Source of the DNA: Anaerolineaceae bacterium UBA4781
GTDB taxonomy: Bacteria > Chloroflexota > Anaerolineae > Anaerolineales > Anaerolineaceae
DNA length: 5,433 bases
Assembly (NCBI GenBank): GCA_002403105.1
Contig: DHHD01000078.1
Span: forward strand, 5,226-10,658
Reading direction: 5' to 3'
In this document: positions 1 through 5,365 of the stretch, one piece after another
Numbering within the stretch: the first letter of the stretch is position 1
How the letters are laid out: each line of letters opens with the position of its first letter
Translations under genes and position numbers: made by a program
Notes under the pieces: model-generated
Seen by the model: the letters and a program-made list of their open reading frames with translations, nothing else
Databases searched by the model: none
What the model was told of the DNA's origin: nothing

Positions 1-870
1 ATTGCAAAGGATTACAACCCGGATATTATCTTTGCTGAATCAGTAGGATCCTGCGCAGATATTGTAGCCACCGTTGTTAAACCGCTTCAAGAAATTCGGG
101 GTGATCTGGGTGAAGCTGCCAGCTACACAGTCTTTTGTGATGTGCGTTTGCTGGAACGGCATCTGTTAGGTGAAGAAATGCCTTTCAATGATGATGTAAC
201 CTATATCTTTGAAAAACAGATCGAAGAAGCGGGTATCTTGATGATAAACAAAATCGATCTGCTGGATAAAAAAAGAGTGGAAGGGGTTGTTGAACTTGCG
301 AATGAACGTTATCCCCAAACTCTCATTGAAGTACAAAATTCTCTGGACGTAAAACAAGTTAAGCAGTGGGTAGATCTGATCGAGAAGAAAAGAGATCTTC
401 CCACCCTATCCCCGTTGGAAATTGACTATGAACGTTATGCCCGGGGCGAGCAGAGTATGGCATGGATCGATAAGCATTATTCTTTTGAATTAGATACCGC
501 TACAAAACGGGATGCTCTGGCAGAGATCATTCTACAGCTTATACAGTCAATAAACAGTGTGCAGCCCATCGCCGGACATTTAAAATTTCATTTACAAAGT
601 AATGGAAAGAGTGTAAAGATCAGTATTCCCACCATGCAAGTTTTGGATACTGCTTTCCAATCGAAGGTTCAGAAAGAAATGGCAACTCTCCCCACAGGGA
701 ATGGAGACATGTGGGTCAATGCGCTGCTGGTAGGTACTGTGGAAAAATTGGAGAATCAAATAATTGAAAATCTGTTCACGATAGCTTCCCAATCTTTGAT
801 TAAAATGAAAGAGATAGAAAGTTATACTCGAACACCCGGGTATCCAAAACCAACTTATCGGTTATCGTAA
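1..870 (+). CDS. G3E-family (CobW/P47K-like) GTPase, 5' end outside window
   Basis: The reading frame is open from base 1 to the TAA at 868-870, giving 289 visible residues; the start and the Walker A P-loop lie upstream of the window. Visible G3E marks (fragment numbering) are E13-S-V-G16 after a hydrophobic strand (the family's ExxG/ESxG element) and N83-K-I-D86 after a QIEEAG segment, matching the NKxD guanine-specificity motif. The stretch near residues 237-255 (VNALLVGTVEKLENQ) resembles the end of a CobW C-terminal domain. G3E proteins are cytoplasmic GTPases that insert or protect metals and cofactors. The corrinoid-protein gene starts 18 bases downstream, so a role in loading or activating a corrinoid methyl carrier is inferred, not shown. 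The start cannot be placed; the GTG at 142 is internal because the family signature lies upstream of it. Family call is firm; substrate is unknown. Confidence 0.85.
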   Translation: MAKDYNPDIIFAESVGSCADIVATVVKPLQEIRGDLGEAASYTVFCDVRLLERHLLGEEMPFNDDVTYIFEKQIEEAGILMINKIDLLDKKRVEGVVELANERYPQTLIEVQNSLDVKQVKQWVDLIEKKRDLPTLSPLEIDYERYARGEQSMAWIDKHYSFELDTATKRDALAEIILQLIQSINSVQPIAGHLKFHLQSNGKSVKISIPTMQVLDTAFQSKVQKEMATLPTGNGDMWVNALLVGTVEKLENQIIENLFTIASQSLIKMKEIESYTRTPGYPKPTYRLS

Positions 871-888
871 AATAGGAGAAAAAAGCGC

Positions 889-1524
889 ATGAGTGAATTG
901 CTTGAAAATATCAAAAAGAGCATTCTGGATGGCGATCTGGAAAATTGTCAGAAATCTGTGCAGACAGCCATCGATGCAAAAATAAGTGCTGATGATATTC
1001 TAAAAAATGGTTTGATACCTGCTATGGCTGAGGTTGGAAAATTATTTGAAGAGGGGGAATATTTTGTACCTGAAATGCTGGTCGCCGCACGCGCCATGCA
1101 GGGCGGATTGGATCTGATCAAGCCATTATTGATTGCTGAAGATATAAAACCAGTAGGCAGGGTAGTGATCGGAACCGTAAAGGGTGATCTGCATGATATC
1201 GGTAAGAATCTGGTGGCTATGATGATGGAAGGTGCAGGATTTGAGATCATTGATCTGGGTACCGATGTAGCACCTGAAAAATTTGTTGAAGCAGCCAAAG
1301 AGAAGCGAGCTAATATTGTTGCAATGTCTGCTTTACTAACCACCACCATGCTCAATATGCAAACTGTCATTCAAGCACTGCAAGATGCCGGTATTCGCAA
1401 TTCTGTTAAGGTGATGGTGGGTGGTGCACCGGTGACTGAACAATTCGCCAAACAGATCGGGGCGGATGGATATGCAACGGATGCCAGTCAATCAGCACGA
1501 GTGGCGCTCAGCTATTTTTCGTAA
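889..1524 (+). CDS. corrinoid (B12)-binding methyl-carrier protein, MtbC/MttC-like
   Basis: This 211-residue protein has the standard two-domain layout and length of methyltransferase corrinoid proteins. Residues 1-85 are the helical cap (B12-binding-2) domain with the typical pattern GLIPAM, VG, F, GEYFVPE and an AARAM segment. Residues 90-211 are the Rossmann-like cobalamin domain. It carries D100-x-H102-x-x-G105, whose histidine is the expected lower axial cobalt ligand, then S147-A-L-L and G178-G-A-P for the nucleotide tail. Such proteins carry a methyl group on cobalt between a substrate-specific methyltransferase and a second methyltransferase acting on tetrahydrofolate, CoM or a similar acceptor. 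The substrate (methylamine, methoxy compound, glycine betaine or other) cannot be read from this subunit. AGGAG at 874-878 is 10 bases before the ATG. The 18-base gap after the GTPase gene supports one operon. It acts in the cytoplasm. Confidence 0.93.
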   Translation: MSELLENIKKSILDGDLENCQKSVQTAIDAKISADDILKNGLIPAMAEVGKLFEEGEYFVPEMLVAARAMQGGLDLIKPLLIAEDIKPVGRVVIGTVKGDLHDIGKNLVAMMMEGAGFEIIDLGTDVAPEKFVEAAKEKRANIVAMSALLTTTMLNMQTVIQALQDAGIRNSVKVMVGGAPVTEQFAKQIGADGYATDASQSARVALSYFS

Positions 1525-1539
1525 ATCCAACATTTATTT

Positions 1540-2007
1540 TTAGATCACATCAATAAGGGTGCCACCTGTAAGTGTAAGCAGCAGGTGGCTTTCTAATTTA
1601 AAAACAGCATGGGGAGTACCCGCAGCCGCCCAAATTTCAGAATATGTTAGCAGTATGCGATCAATATACGTTGCAATTGGGGTGCTATGTGCTATGGGTG
1701 GAATACCACCGATCGCAAAACCGGTTTTCTCCCGGGTGAAATCTGCATCCGCTTTTTCAAGCGGTAAGCTTAAATCGGCAGATACTTTTGTGACATCAAG
1801 TTGATTTTTACCACTGACAAGAAAAAGAATGGGCATATCACCGGAGCGAAAAACCAGTGATTTACAGATCTGCCCGATCTCACAACCCACGGCGGTAGCA
1901 GCATCCTGTGCGGTGCGTGTGCTGGCGGCTAATTCCACCACTTCCAGTGAGAGATGATGGCTTTCCAGCGCCTGCTGTACCAATTGTGATTTCTCTGAAA
2001 GTGTCAT
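1540..2007 (-). CDS. YbaK/EbsC-family aminoacyl-tRNA deacylase (trans-editing domain)
   Basis: The protein is 155 residues from the chosen start, the normal length of free-standing YbaK/ProX-type editing domains. It shows the family lysine in an ICKSLVFR strand (K49), the GFAIGGIPP loop (residues 97-104, the family's G-GG-sP element), and a late AAAGTPH segment (127-133) before the C-terminal strand. Family members hydrolyse wrongly charged tRNAs, such as Cys-tRNA(Pro) for YbaK, or Ser- and Thr-linked tRNAs for other subgroups; the specificity here cannot be assigned by eye. The start at 2007 is preferred over an in-frame ATG at 2037 because GAGGAGG lies four bases before it and because the extra ten residues (MASSPIRGGF) look like non-coding leader. 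The gene converges on the corrinoid gene with a 15-base gap and lies downstream of two tRNA-Ser genes on the same strand. Confidence 0.88.
   Translation of the reverse strand: MTLSEKSQLVQQALESHHLSLEVVELAASTRTAQDAATAVGCEIGQICKSLVFRSGDMPILFLVSGKNQLDVTKVSADLSLPLEKADADFTREKTGFAIGGIPPIAHSTPIATYIDRILLTYSEIWAAAGTPHAVFKLESHLLLTLTGGTLIDVI
1561..1595 (+). terminator. possible terminator of the GTPase/corrinoid operon
   Basis: GCCACCTG (1561-1568) and CAGGTGGC (1582-1589) form a perfect 8-bp GC-rich stem with a 13-base loop, followed by TTTCT on the + strand. It lies 37 bases past the corrinoid stop codon, inside the 3' end of the convergent deacylase gene. The short T run makes termination plausible rather than certain. 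A weaker AT-only hairpin (TAAAT at 1522-1526, ATTTA at 1532-1536) followed by five Ts sits just before it and may help. Confidence 0.45.
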
Positions 2008-2011
2008 GAAT

Positions 2012-2018
2012 CCTCCTC
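2012..2018 (-). promoter_or_regulatory. ribosome binding site of the deacylase gene
   Basis: On the minus strand GAGGAGG is followed by ATTC and the ATG at 2007. This near-perfect Shine-Dalgarno sequence, although only four bases away, decides the start codon over the in-frame ATG at 2037, which has no comparable site. Confidence 0.75.
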
Positions 2019-2043
2019 TTATTGGCGATGATGCCATTGTTCA

Positions 2044-2073
2044 ATGTTAAACAAGAAACACACCAAAGGGCAA
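2044..2073 (-). promoter_or_regulatory. weak candidate promoter for the deacylase gene
   Basis: On the minus strand TTGCCC (2068-2073) and TAACAT (2044-2049) are separated by 18 bases, giving a weak sigma70-like pair about 30-40 bases ahead of the ribosome binding site. Read-through from the tRNA-Ser pair upstream is the alternative source of transcript. Confidence 0.3.
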
Positions 2074-2093
2074 TTGGATATTCTATTGGAGTG

Positions 2094-2110
2094 TTTATCT
2101 GGTAGATAAA
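2094..2110. repeat. AT-rich inverted repeat between tRNA-Ser(GCU) and the deacylase gene
   Basis: TTTATCT (2094-2100) and AGATAAA (2104-2110) are perfect 7-base arms around a 3-base loop. It begins 15 bases beyond the 3' end of tRNA-Ser(GCU) on the minus strand. There is no T run after it in that direction, so it is not a standard terminator; it could be a processing or attenuation hairpin or a protein site. Confidence 0.4.
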
Positions 2111-2125
2111 ACATAAGAAACGTAG

Positions 2126-2215
2126 CGGGGAGGGAGGGATTCGAACCCTCGGTCGAGGTTATCCCCCGACAACCACTTAGCAGGCGGTCCCATTCAGCCA
2201 CTCTGGCACCTCCCC
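2126..2215 (-). tRNA. tRNA-Ser(GCU)
   Basis: This 90-base gene on the minus strand folds completely. The acceptor stem is GGGGAGG (2215-2209) with CCTCCCC (2133-2127), and the discriminator base is G2126, as expected for serine. The anticodon loop CTGCTAA has anticodon GCT at 2181-2179, flanked by a 5-bp stem with one G-U pair. A long variable arm (GTCGGGG with CCTCGAC) marks a class II tRNA. The T arm GAGGG-TTCGAAT-CCCTC is fully paired. No CCA is encoded. It decodes AGC and AGU serine codons. Confidence 0.97.
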
Positions 2216-2233
2216 GGATCTTTGTACATACAG

Positions 2234-2322
2234 CGGAGGGAGAGGGATTCGAACCCACGGTGGAGCGTTCACCCCACACCTGTTTTCAAGACAGGCGCTT
2301 TAAACCACTCAGCCATCCCTCC
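2234..2322 (-). tRNA. tRNA-Ser(UGA)
   Basis: This 89-base gene on the minus strand has acceptor stem GGAGGGA (2322-2316) with TCCCTCC (2241-2235) and discriminator G2234. The anticodon stem-loop is CCTGT-CTTGAAA-ACAGG with anticodon TGA at 2288-2286. A long variable arm (TGGGG with CTCCA) again marks serine. The T arm is GTGGG-TTCGAAT-CCCTC, which leaves a U-U mismatch at the second pair (bases 2257 and 2243). CCA is not encoded. It lies 18 bases upstream of tRNA-Ser(GCU), so the two are probably processed from one transcript. It decodes UCA and, by wobble, other UCN codons. Confidence 0.95.
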
Positions 2323-2347
2323 AATTTGTAAAGTACGGTGCGGCAAA

Positions 2348-2376
2348 ATTCTATCATACTTACAAGTGGGTTACAA
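2348..2376 (-). promoter_or_regulatory. promoter of the tRNA-Ser pair
   Basis: On the minus strand TTGTAA (2371-2376) and TAGAAT (2348-2353) are separated by exactly 17 bases. Transcription would start near 2341, about 20 bases before the mature 5' end of tRNA-Ser(UGA). Spacing, hexamers and position all fit a sigma70-type tRNA promoter. Confidence 0.65.
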
Positions 2377-2389
2377 CAGCCAGCCCCCG

Positions 2390-2418
2390 ATCGCACAGAT
2401 TCCATTTTTTACTATAAT
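2390..2418 (+). promoter_or_regulatory. promoter of the CitE-like gene
   Basis: A perfect TATAAT lies at 2413-2418 on the + strand. The hexamer 17 bases upstream, ATCGCA (2390-2395), matches the -35 consensus at only three positions, so the site may need an activator. Start of transcription near 2425 would leave a leader of about 20 bases. GAGG at 2438-2441 lies four bases before the ATG. It diverges from the tRNA promoter. Confidence 0.55.
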
Positions 2419-2445
2419 TAGAAGTGGTCAGGAAAGCGAGGACGC

Positions 2446-3318
2446 ATGCGTTTAAGAAGAGCATTTCTATATACCCCTGGGGATGACCTGCACAAAATTG
2501 AAAAAGCGTGCACTCTGAAAGCCGATTGCGTGTGTGTTGATCTGGAAGATGCTGTTTCTTTTTCTCACAAAGAAGAAGCGCGGCTGACGGCTGCGCATAC
2601 CCTGGGAACTTTTGATTTTGGTAAATCCGAACGATTGGTGCGCATCAATGCCCCTTCTACTAGTTGTTTCATGCCCGACCTACGTATAATCGTGGATGCC
2701 ATCCCGGATGGGATCGTCATTCCAAAAATAGAAGATGCCGAAACCTTACAATATGTGGATGGTTTTCTGGAAGCGTTTGAAGCCAAAAAAGAGCTGCCGA
2801 TCGGGTTGATCCGCTTGATCGCCATCATTGAAACCGCACGAAGTTTTGTGAACCTGCGGGAAATTTGCGAAGCGACTTCCCGCCTGGCTGCGCTCATCTT
2901 TGGTGCCGAAGATCTTGCGGTTAGCCTGGGTGCCCGCCGGACTGCATCGAACCGGGAGGTTTTCTACGCTCGCAGCCAGATGGTGCTGTATGCAGCAGCT
3001 TCAAACCTGGATGCTATCGACTTGGTTTGCAATAATTATCGGGAAATGGATATTATTCAAATCGAAGCGCTGGAAGGAGCACAACTCGGTTACTGCGGGA
3101 AGCAGGTTATCCATCCTAATCAAATTTCAATTGTACAAAAAGCTTTTTCTCCAACTCCAGAAGAAATTAAAAAAGCACAGCAAATTGTCATGGAGTATGA
3201 ACAACACATGGGAGATGGAAAAGGCGCCATTGGATTGCAGGGAAAGTTGGTGGATATGCCGGTCTACCGGCAAGCCAAGCAATTACTCGAAAAAGCAGAT
3301 CTTATCACAGCCTGGTGA
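2446..3318 (+). CDS. CitE/HpcH-family acyl-CoA lyase (citrate lyase beta subunit-like)
   Basis: This 290-residue protein fits the HpcH/HpaI aldolase/citrate lyase family in length and motifs. RRAFLYTPGDD at residues 4-14 is the first TIM-barrel strand and loop. VDLEDAV (31-37), VRINAP (65-70, with R66), IPKIED (92-97), AIIET (126-130, with E129) and FGAEDLA (152-158, with D156) follow in order. E129 and D156 are the expected magnesium ligands and R66 the acyl-CoA/carboxylate contact. GYCGKQVIHPNQI (215-227) is the C-terminal signature. Family members cleave or form malyl-CoA, beta-methylmalyl-CoA, citramalyl-CoA or citryl-CoA, or act as malyl-CoA thioesterases. No citrate lyase alpha or gamma gene is adjacent, so a stand-alone CitE-like or citramalyl/malyl-CoA lyase is more likely than citrate lyase itself. 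It is cytoplasmic and appears to be transcribed alone. Confidence 0.88.
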   Translation: MRLRRAFLYTPGDDLHKIEKACTLKADCVCVDLEDAVSFSHKEEARLTAAHTLGTFDFGKSERLVRINAPSTSCFMPDLRIIVDAIPDGIVIPKIEDAETLQYVDGFLEAFEAKKELPIGLIRLIAIIETARSFVNLREICEATSRLAALIFGAEDLAVSLGARRTASNREVFYARSQMVLYAAASNLDAIDLVCNNYREMDIIQIEALEGAQLGYCGKQVIHPNQISIVQKAFSPTPEEIKKAQQIVMEYEQHMGDGKGAIGLQGKLVDMPVYRQAKQLLEKADLITAW

Positions 3319-3341
3319 AAAGTTAGGCTGCTTTGCTTTTT
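3308..3341. terminator. hairpin terminator shared by the convergent lyase and VWA/FHA genes
   Basis: CAGCCT (3308-3313) and AGGCTG (3325-3330) pair perfectly and can extend by two G-U pairs. On the + strand the stem is followed by CTTTGCTTTTT, a T-rich tail fitting termination of the lyase transcript. The lyase TGA (3316-3318) and the first base(s) of the opposite gene's stop codon lie in the loop and inner stem. An outer perfect 9-base inverted repeat (GAAAAAGCA at 3289-3297, TGCTTTTTC at 3334-3342) encloses it and provides a more distant T run for the minus strand, so it may work both ways. Confidence 0.6.
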
Positions 3342-5206
3342 CTGACCCGCACCGGGACCAATTCATAGCGGTAGGCTACATCCCCGAAGTGGATCAGGTC
3401 ATTATTTTGCAGCACCGTTCCCTTTTTTGAAACCGGAGCATAGTTTACCAGGGTACCCCTTTCAGAACCCAGGTCAGCCAGAATAAACGTACCTTGCGAT
3501 GAGCGGCGAATGCGCGCATGCAGAGGACTGATGGATGGGTCACCCAAAAATAAATTTGCCTGTGCGGGGTCACTACCGATGGTTGTATCAATGGCGGTCA
3601 GATGGATGGCAGATTCTTTTTGCACTTCCTTCTGTTTATCATCGGATAATGGCACAAGCTGGGGTATCAACTGCAAGGGTTCATAGATCGATTCCGCTGC
3701 AGCAGCCCGCGAAGATTCAGCGGGGTTGAAAACCTGCTGCGTAAGGGGATCTTCATCGAATGTGAGAGCTGGTTCAACACCCGCAGTCACCAGGCGCGGA
3801 TTACGGCGGCGCTGATTGAGGTAGGCGACCATACCGCCAAATGTCAGCAACGCAGCAAAGAGGATCCAGCCACCCGAATTCACAAAATTCGTGAATTCAC
3901 CCCAGAAGCCGGTATAACGCTGATCAACGATGATCTCCACTTCACGCGCACTGCTCTCACTGCTGAAGCCGAGGATATCTTCTACTTCTACCTGTACATT
4001 ATGAATGGCGGTGATGCGGAAACCACCCAGCGGCCAACCGAGCCACTCGAAAGGCTGCTGATCAAGTTTGATAACCTCCTGCCCATCCACAACCAGACGA
4101 GAATATTTTAGCTGGCGAGGATAGCCATCGGGAAAGGTCACGCTGATCTGCAATGTTATAAAATCAGGCTTCAGCACCTTATCGCCTTCCTCTGTGTCAA
4201 TCCACACCAGTTGAATTTGTGGAGGTAGTGCAATAATGGTCACGACAGGAGCAAGCAGCTCGATCTGAAAAGCAACATCTTCCGTTTCAGCTTGCTGCAC
4301 ACCGCGCTCAACCGTTACTTTAATACGGTGAAATCCGCTCTGGTTAATAGAAGAGGTGTAACGCAGGCGGTAGGTATAACGCAGCGCGGAGAGATATGTC
4401 TCCGGGTTAGGCGCTTCCACTTTTTCGTTATAGAGAAAGAATTGACCGCCAGTTGTTTCAGCCAGGTCGCGCAGTGCTTCGGCAGCTTGAGAATTGGAAC
4501 TGGTTTCATTGGCAACCAACCAAACATAAACCGGAATGCCGATATCGACAGCGCGAGCAGCCAGAATGGGGATCCGGTCGAGCTCACTATCGATCGGCAG
4601 AGGGGTGATGTAGAAGATGGCTTGTTTGGCATGGTTGGCAAGCTGCGGTTCCTGAGAAGCCACATCAATGGCATAGGTCAGACTGGCTTGATCCGCTTCG
4701 AAATTATACAGATTGGGCTGGTAAGTTTGCAGGGCTTGCATAAGTTCCTGTGGATCACTGCTATGTTGGATGAGAGCGCGTTCGTTGCTGGTGAAGCTAT
4801 AGAGGTTGGAAGCTTGACTCTGTAAATTCTCCAGCCAGGAAGTCAGGATGAAGATGGTATCTTCGTAGCGAGTGGTATCCTCGCTGATCTTGTTGCTTAA
4901 AGTTGGACCGAGGTTTAGTGCCAGGATGGTGTGCAACCCCGGTTCGACGCGGGTTGCTTCGTTGATGGTGCGTTCCTCGCTATTTTCCTGCAGGGCGAAT
5001 TGATCTGCAGCAAGGTCGCTGACGAAGTTATTTTGAGCATCGTAGACATCCACATAGGCGGTCAAGCTGGGGAACTGCGATAGATCGGGCTGAGATAAGA
5101 TCGCTCGCAACCCACCCTGCGCGGAAGCGGGTGTATTGATAAACGTAAGAAGAAATCCGGTGATGAGGAGAAGATAAAGAAACCGGCGGGTACTTGGTTT
5201 TTTCAT
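3323..5206 (-). CDS. secreted/membrane VWA-domain protein with C-terminal FHA domain
   Basis: This 627-residue protein begins with a signal peptide: basic residues 2-8, a hydrophobic core at about 9-24, and an ASA site before Q30. Residues 31-90 look like a beta-sandwich leader common before such VWA domains. Residues 91-283 are VWA-like, but the MIDAS DxSxS position reads N98-L-G-P-T102, and the later acidic position is also lost (YITPLP, 199-204), so metal binding is doubtful. Residues 317-428 are a second beta-rich region. One membrane segment spans 447-463, followed by QRRRN, so the N-terminal part should be outside and the C-terminus inside. Residues 538-616 are an FHA domain (IGSD, SISPLH, DLGS, GTLVN), with the usual GR arginine replaced by S545. 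It probably links an external interaction domain to a cytoplasmic docking domain; partners are unknown. ATG 5206 is the first in-frame start after a TAG at 5248-5246, and has no Shine-Dalgarno sequence. Confidence 0.85.
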   Translation of the reverse strand: MKKPSTRRFLYLLLITGFLLTFINTPASAQGGLRAILSQPDLSQFPSLTAYVDVYDAQNNFVSDLAADQFALQENSEERTINEATRVEPGLHTILALNLGPTLSNKISEDTTRYEDTIFILTSWLENLQSQASNLYSFTSNERALIQHSSDPQELMQALQTYQPNLYNFEADQASLTYAIDVASQEPQLANHAKQAIFYITPLPIDSELDRIPILAARAVDIGIPVYVWLVANETSSNSQAAEALRDLAETTGGQFFLYNEKVEAPNPETYLSALRYTYRLRYTSSINQSGFHRIKVTVERGVQQAETEDVAFQIELLAPVVTIIALPPQIQLVWIDTEEGDKVLKPDFITLQISVTFPDGYPRQLKYSRLVVDGQEVIKLDQQPFEWLGWPLGGFRITAIHNVQVEVEDILGFSSESSAREVEIIVDQRYTGFWGEFTNFVNSGGWILFAALLTFGGMVAYLNQRRRNPRLVTAGVEPALTFDEDPLTQQVFNPAESSRAAAAESIYEPLQLIPQLVPLSDDKQKEVQKESAIHLTAIDTTIGSDPAQANLFLGDPSISPLHARIRRSSQGTFILADLGSERGTLVNYAPVSKKGTVLQNNDLIHFGDVAYRYELVPVRVRKSKAA

Positions 5207-5214
5207 GTAGGGGT

Positions 5215-5220
5215 ATTTTA
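5215..5220 (-). promoter_or_regulatory. candidate -10 element placed for a leaderless VWA/FHA transcript
   Basis: On the minus strand TAAAAT (5 of 6 matches to TATAAT) ends eight bases before the ATG at 5206. Transcription from it would start at or within about two bases of the ATG, which fits the absence of a ribosome binding site. No good -35 is seen 16-18 bases upstream. TATGAT at minus-strand positions near 5251-5256 is an alternative -10 giving a normal leader. Confidence 0.35.
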
Positions 5221-5290
5221 ATGCAAAAAGACACTCCCTCCCGACCTACATCATAAATAGGAAAGGACTTTACAGTATTGAGATGAAAAA

Positions 5291-5317
5291 CTTGACAAAA
5301 CTTGACAAAATTTGACA
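5291..5317 (+). repeat. three direct TTGACA repeats at exact 10-base spacing
   Basis: TTGACA occurs at 5292-5297, 5302-5307 and 5312-5317. The first two units are identical 10-mers (CTTGACAAAA) and the third is TTTGACATTT. A one-helical-turn period puts all three on the same DNA face, as for the tandem sites of OmpR/PhoB-type regulators. Each unit also equals the sigma70 -35 consensus, but no convincing -10 lies 16-18 bases from any of them on the + strand. Confidence 0.8.
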
Positions 5318-5335
5318 TTTAAAAAATTTACGGGG

Positions 5336-5356
5336 ATTCGTTCCTTATGAACGAAT
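5336..5356. promoter_or_regulatory. perfect palindrome, probable operator
   Basis: ATTCGTTC (5336-5343) and GAACGAAT (5349-5356) are perfect 8-base arms around CTTAT, 21 bases overall. The size and symmetry suit a dimeric repressor, such as a TetR- or MarR-type protein; this identity is a guess. No T run follows directly that would make it a terminator (GATG intervenes before five Ts). It lies 54 bases upstream of the next gene's start. Confidence 0.6.
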
Positions 5357-5365
5357 GATGTTTTT

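Noticed and set aside
948..1370. 140-codon open frame on the minus strand
   Set aside because: It lies wholly inside the corrinoid protein gene, has no family motif, and is a mirror of its codon pattern.
1522..1541. TAAAT/ATTTA hairpin with five Ts as the main terminator of the corrinoid operon
   Set aside because: A five-pair A-T-only stem is too weak alone; the GC-rich hairpin at 1561-1589 is the better candidate.
2094..2110. Hairpin after tRNA-Ser(GCU) as an intrinsic terminator
   Set aside because: The stem is almost all A-T and no T run follows it on the minus strand, so only the inverted repeat itself is reported.
2019..2455. Open frames on both strands across the tRNA genes (2019-2279 minus, 2222-2455 plus)
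   Set aside because: They overlap two well-folded tRNA-Ser genes; their apparent peptides are translations of tRNA and promoter sequence.
2900..3430. 176-codon open frame on the plus strand
   Set aside because: It is a shifted frame of the CitE-like gene running past the convergent stop codons, with tryptophan-rich, non-conserved composition.
4292..4825. 177-codon open frame on the plus strand, with a 119-codon minus-strand frame at 4315-4674
   Set aside because: Both are other-frame shadows of the VWA domain coding region, with no recognisable motif or ribosome binding site.
5028..5318. 96-codon minus-strand frame crossing the VWA/FHA start and the repeat region
   Set aside because: It overlaps the signal-peptide coding region in another frame and starts inside the TTGACA array. 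It has no ribosome binding site or recognisable domain.
5291..5320. Short direct repeats as a CRISPR array or replication iterons
   Set aside because: The units are only 10 bases with 4-base spacers, far too short for CRISPR. No DnaA boxes or replication gene are visible to support an origin.
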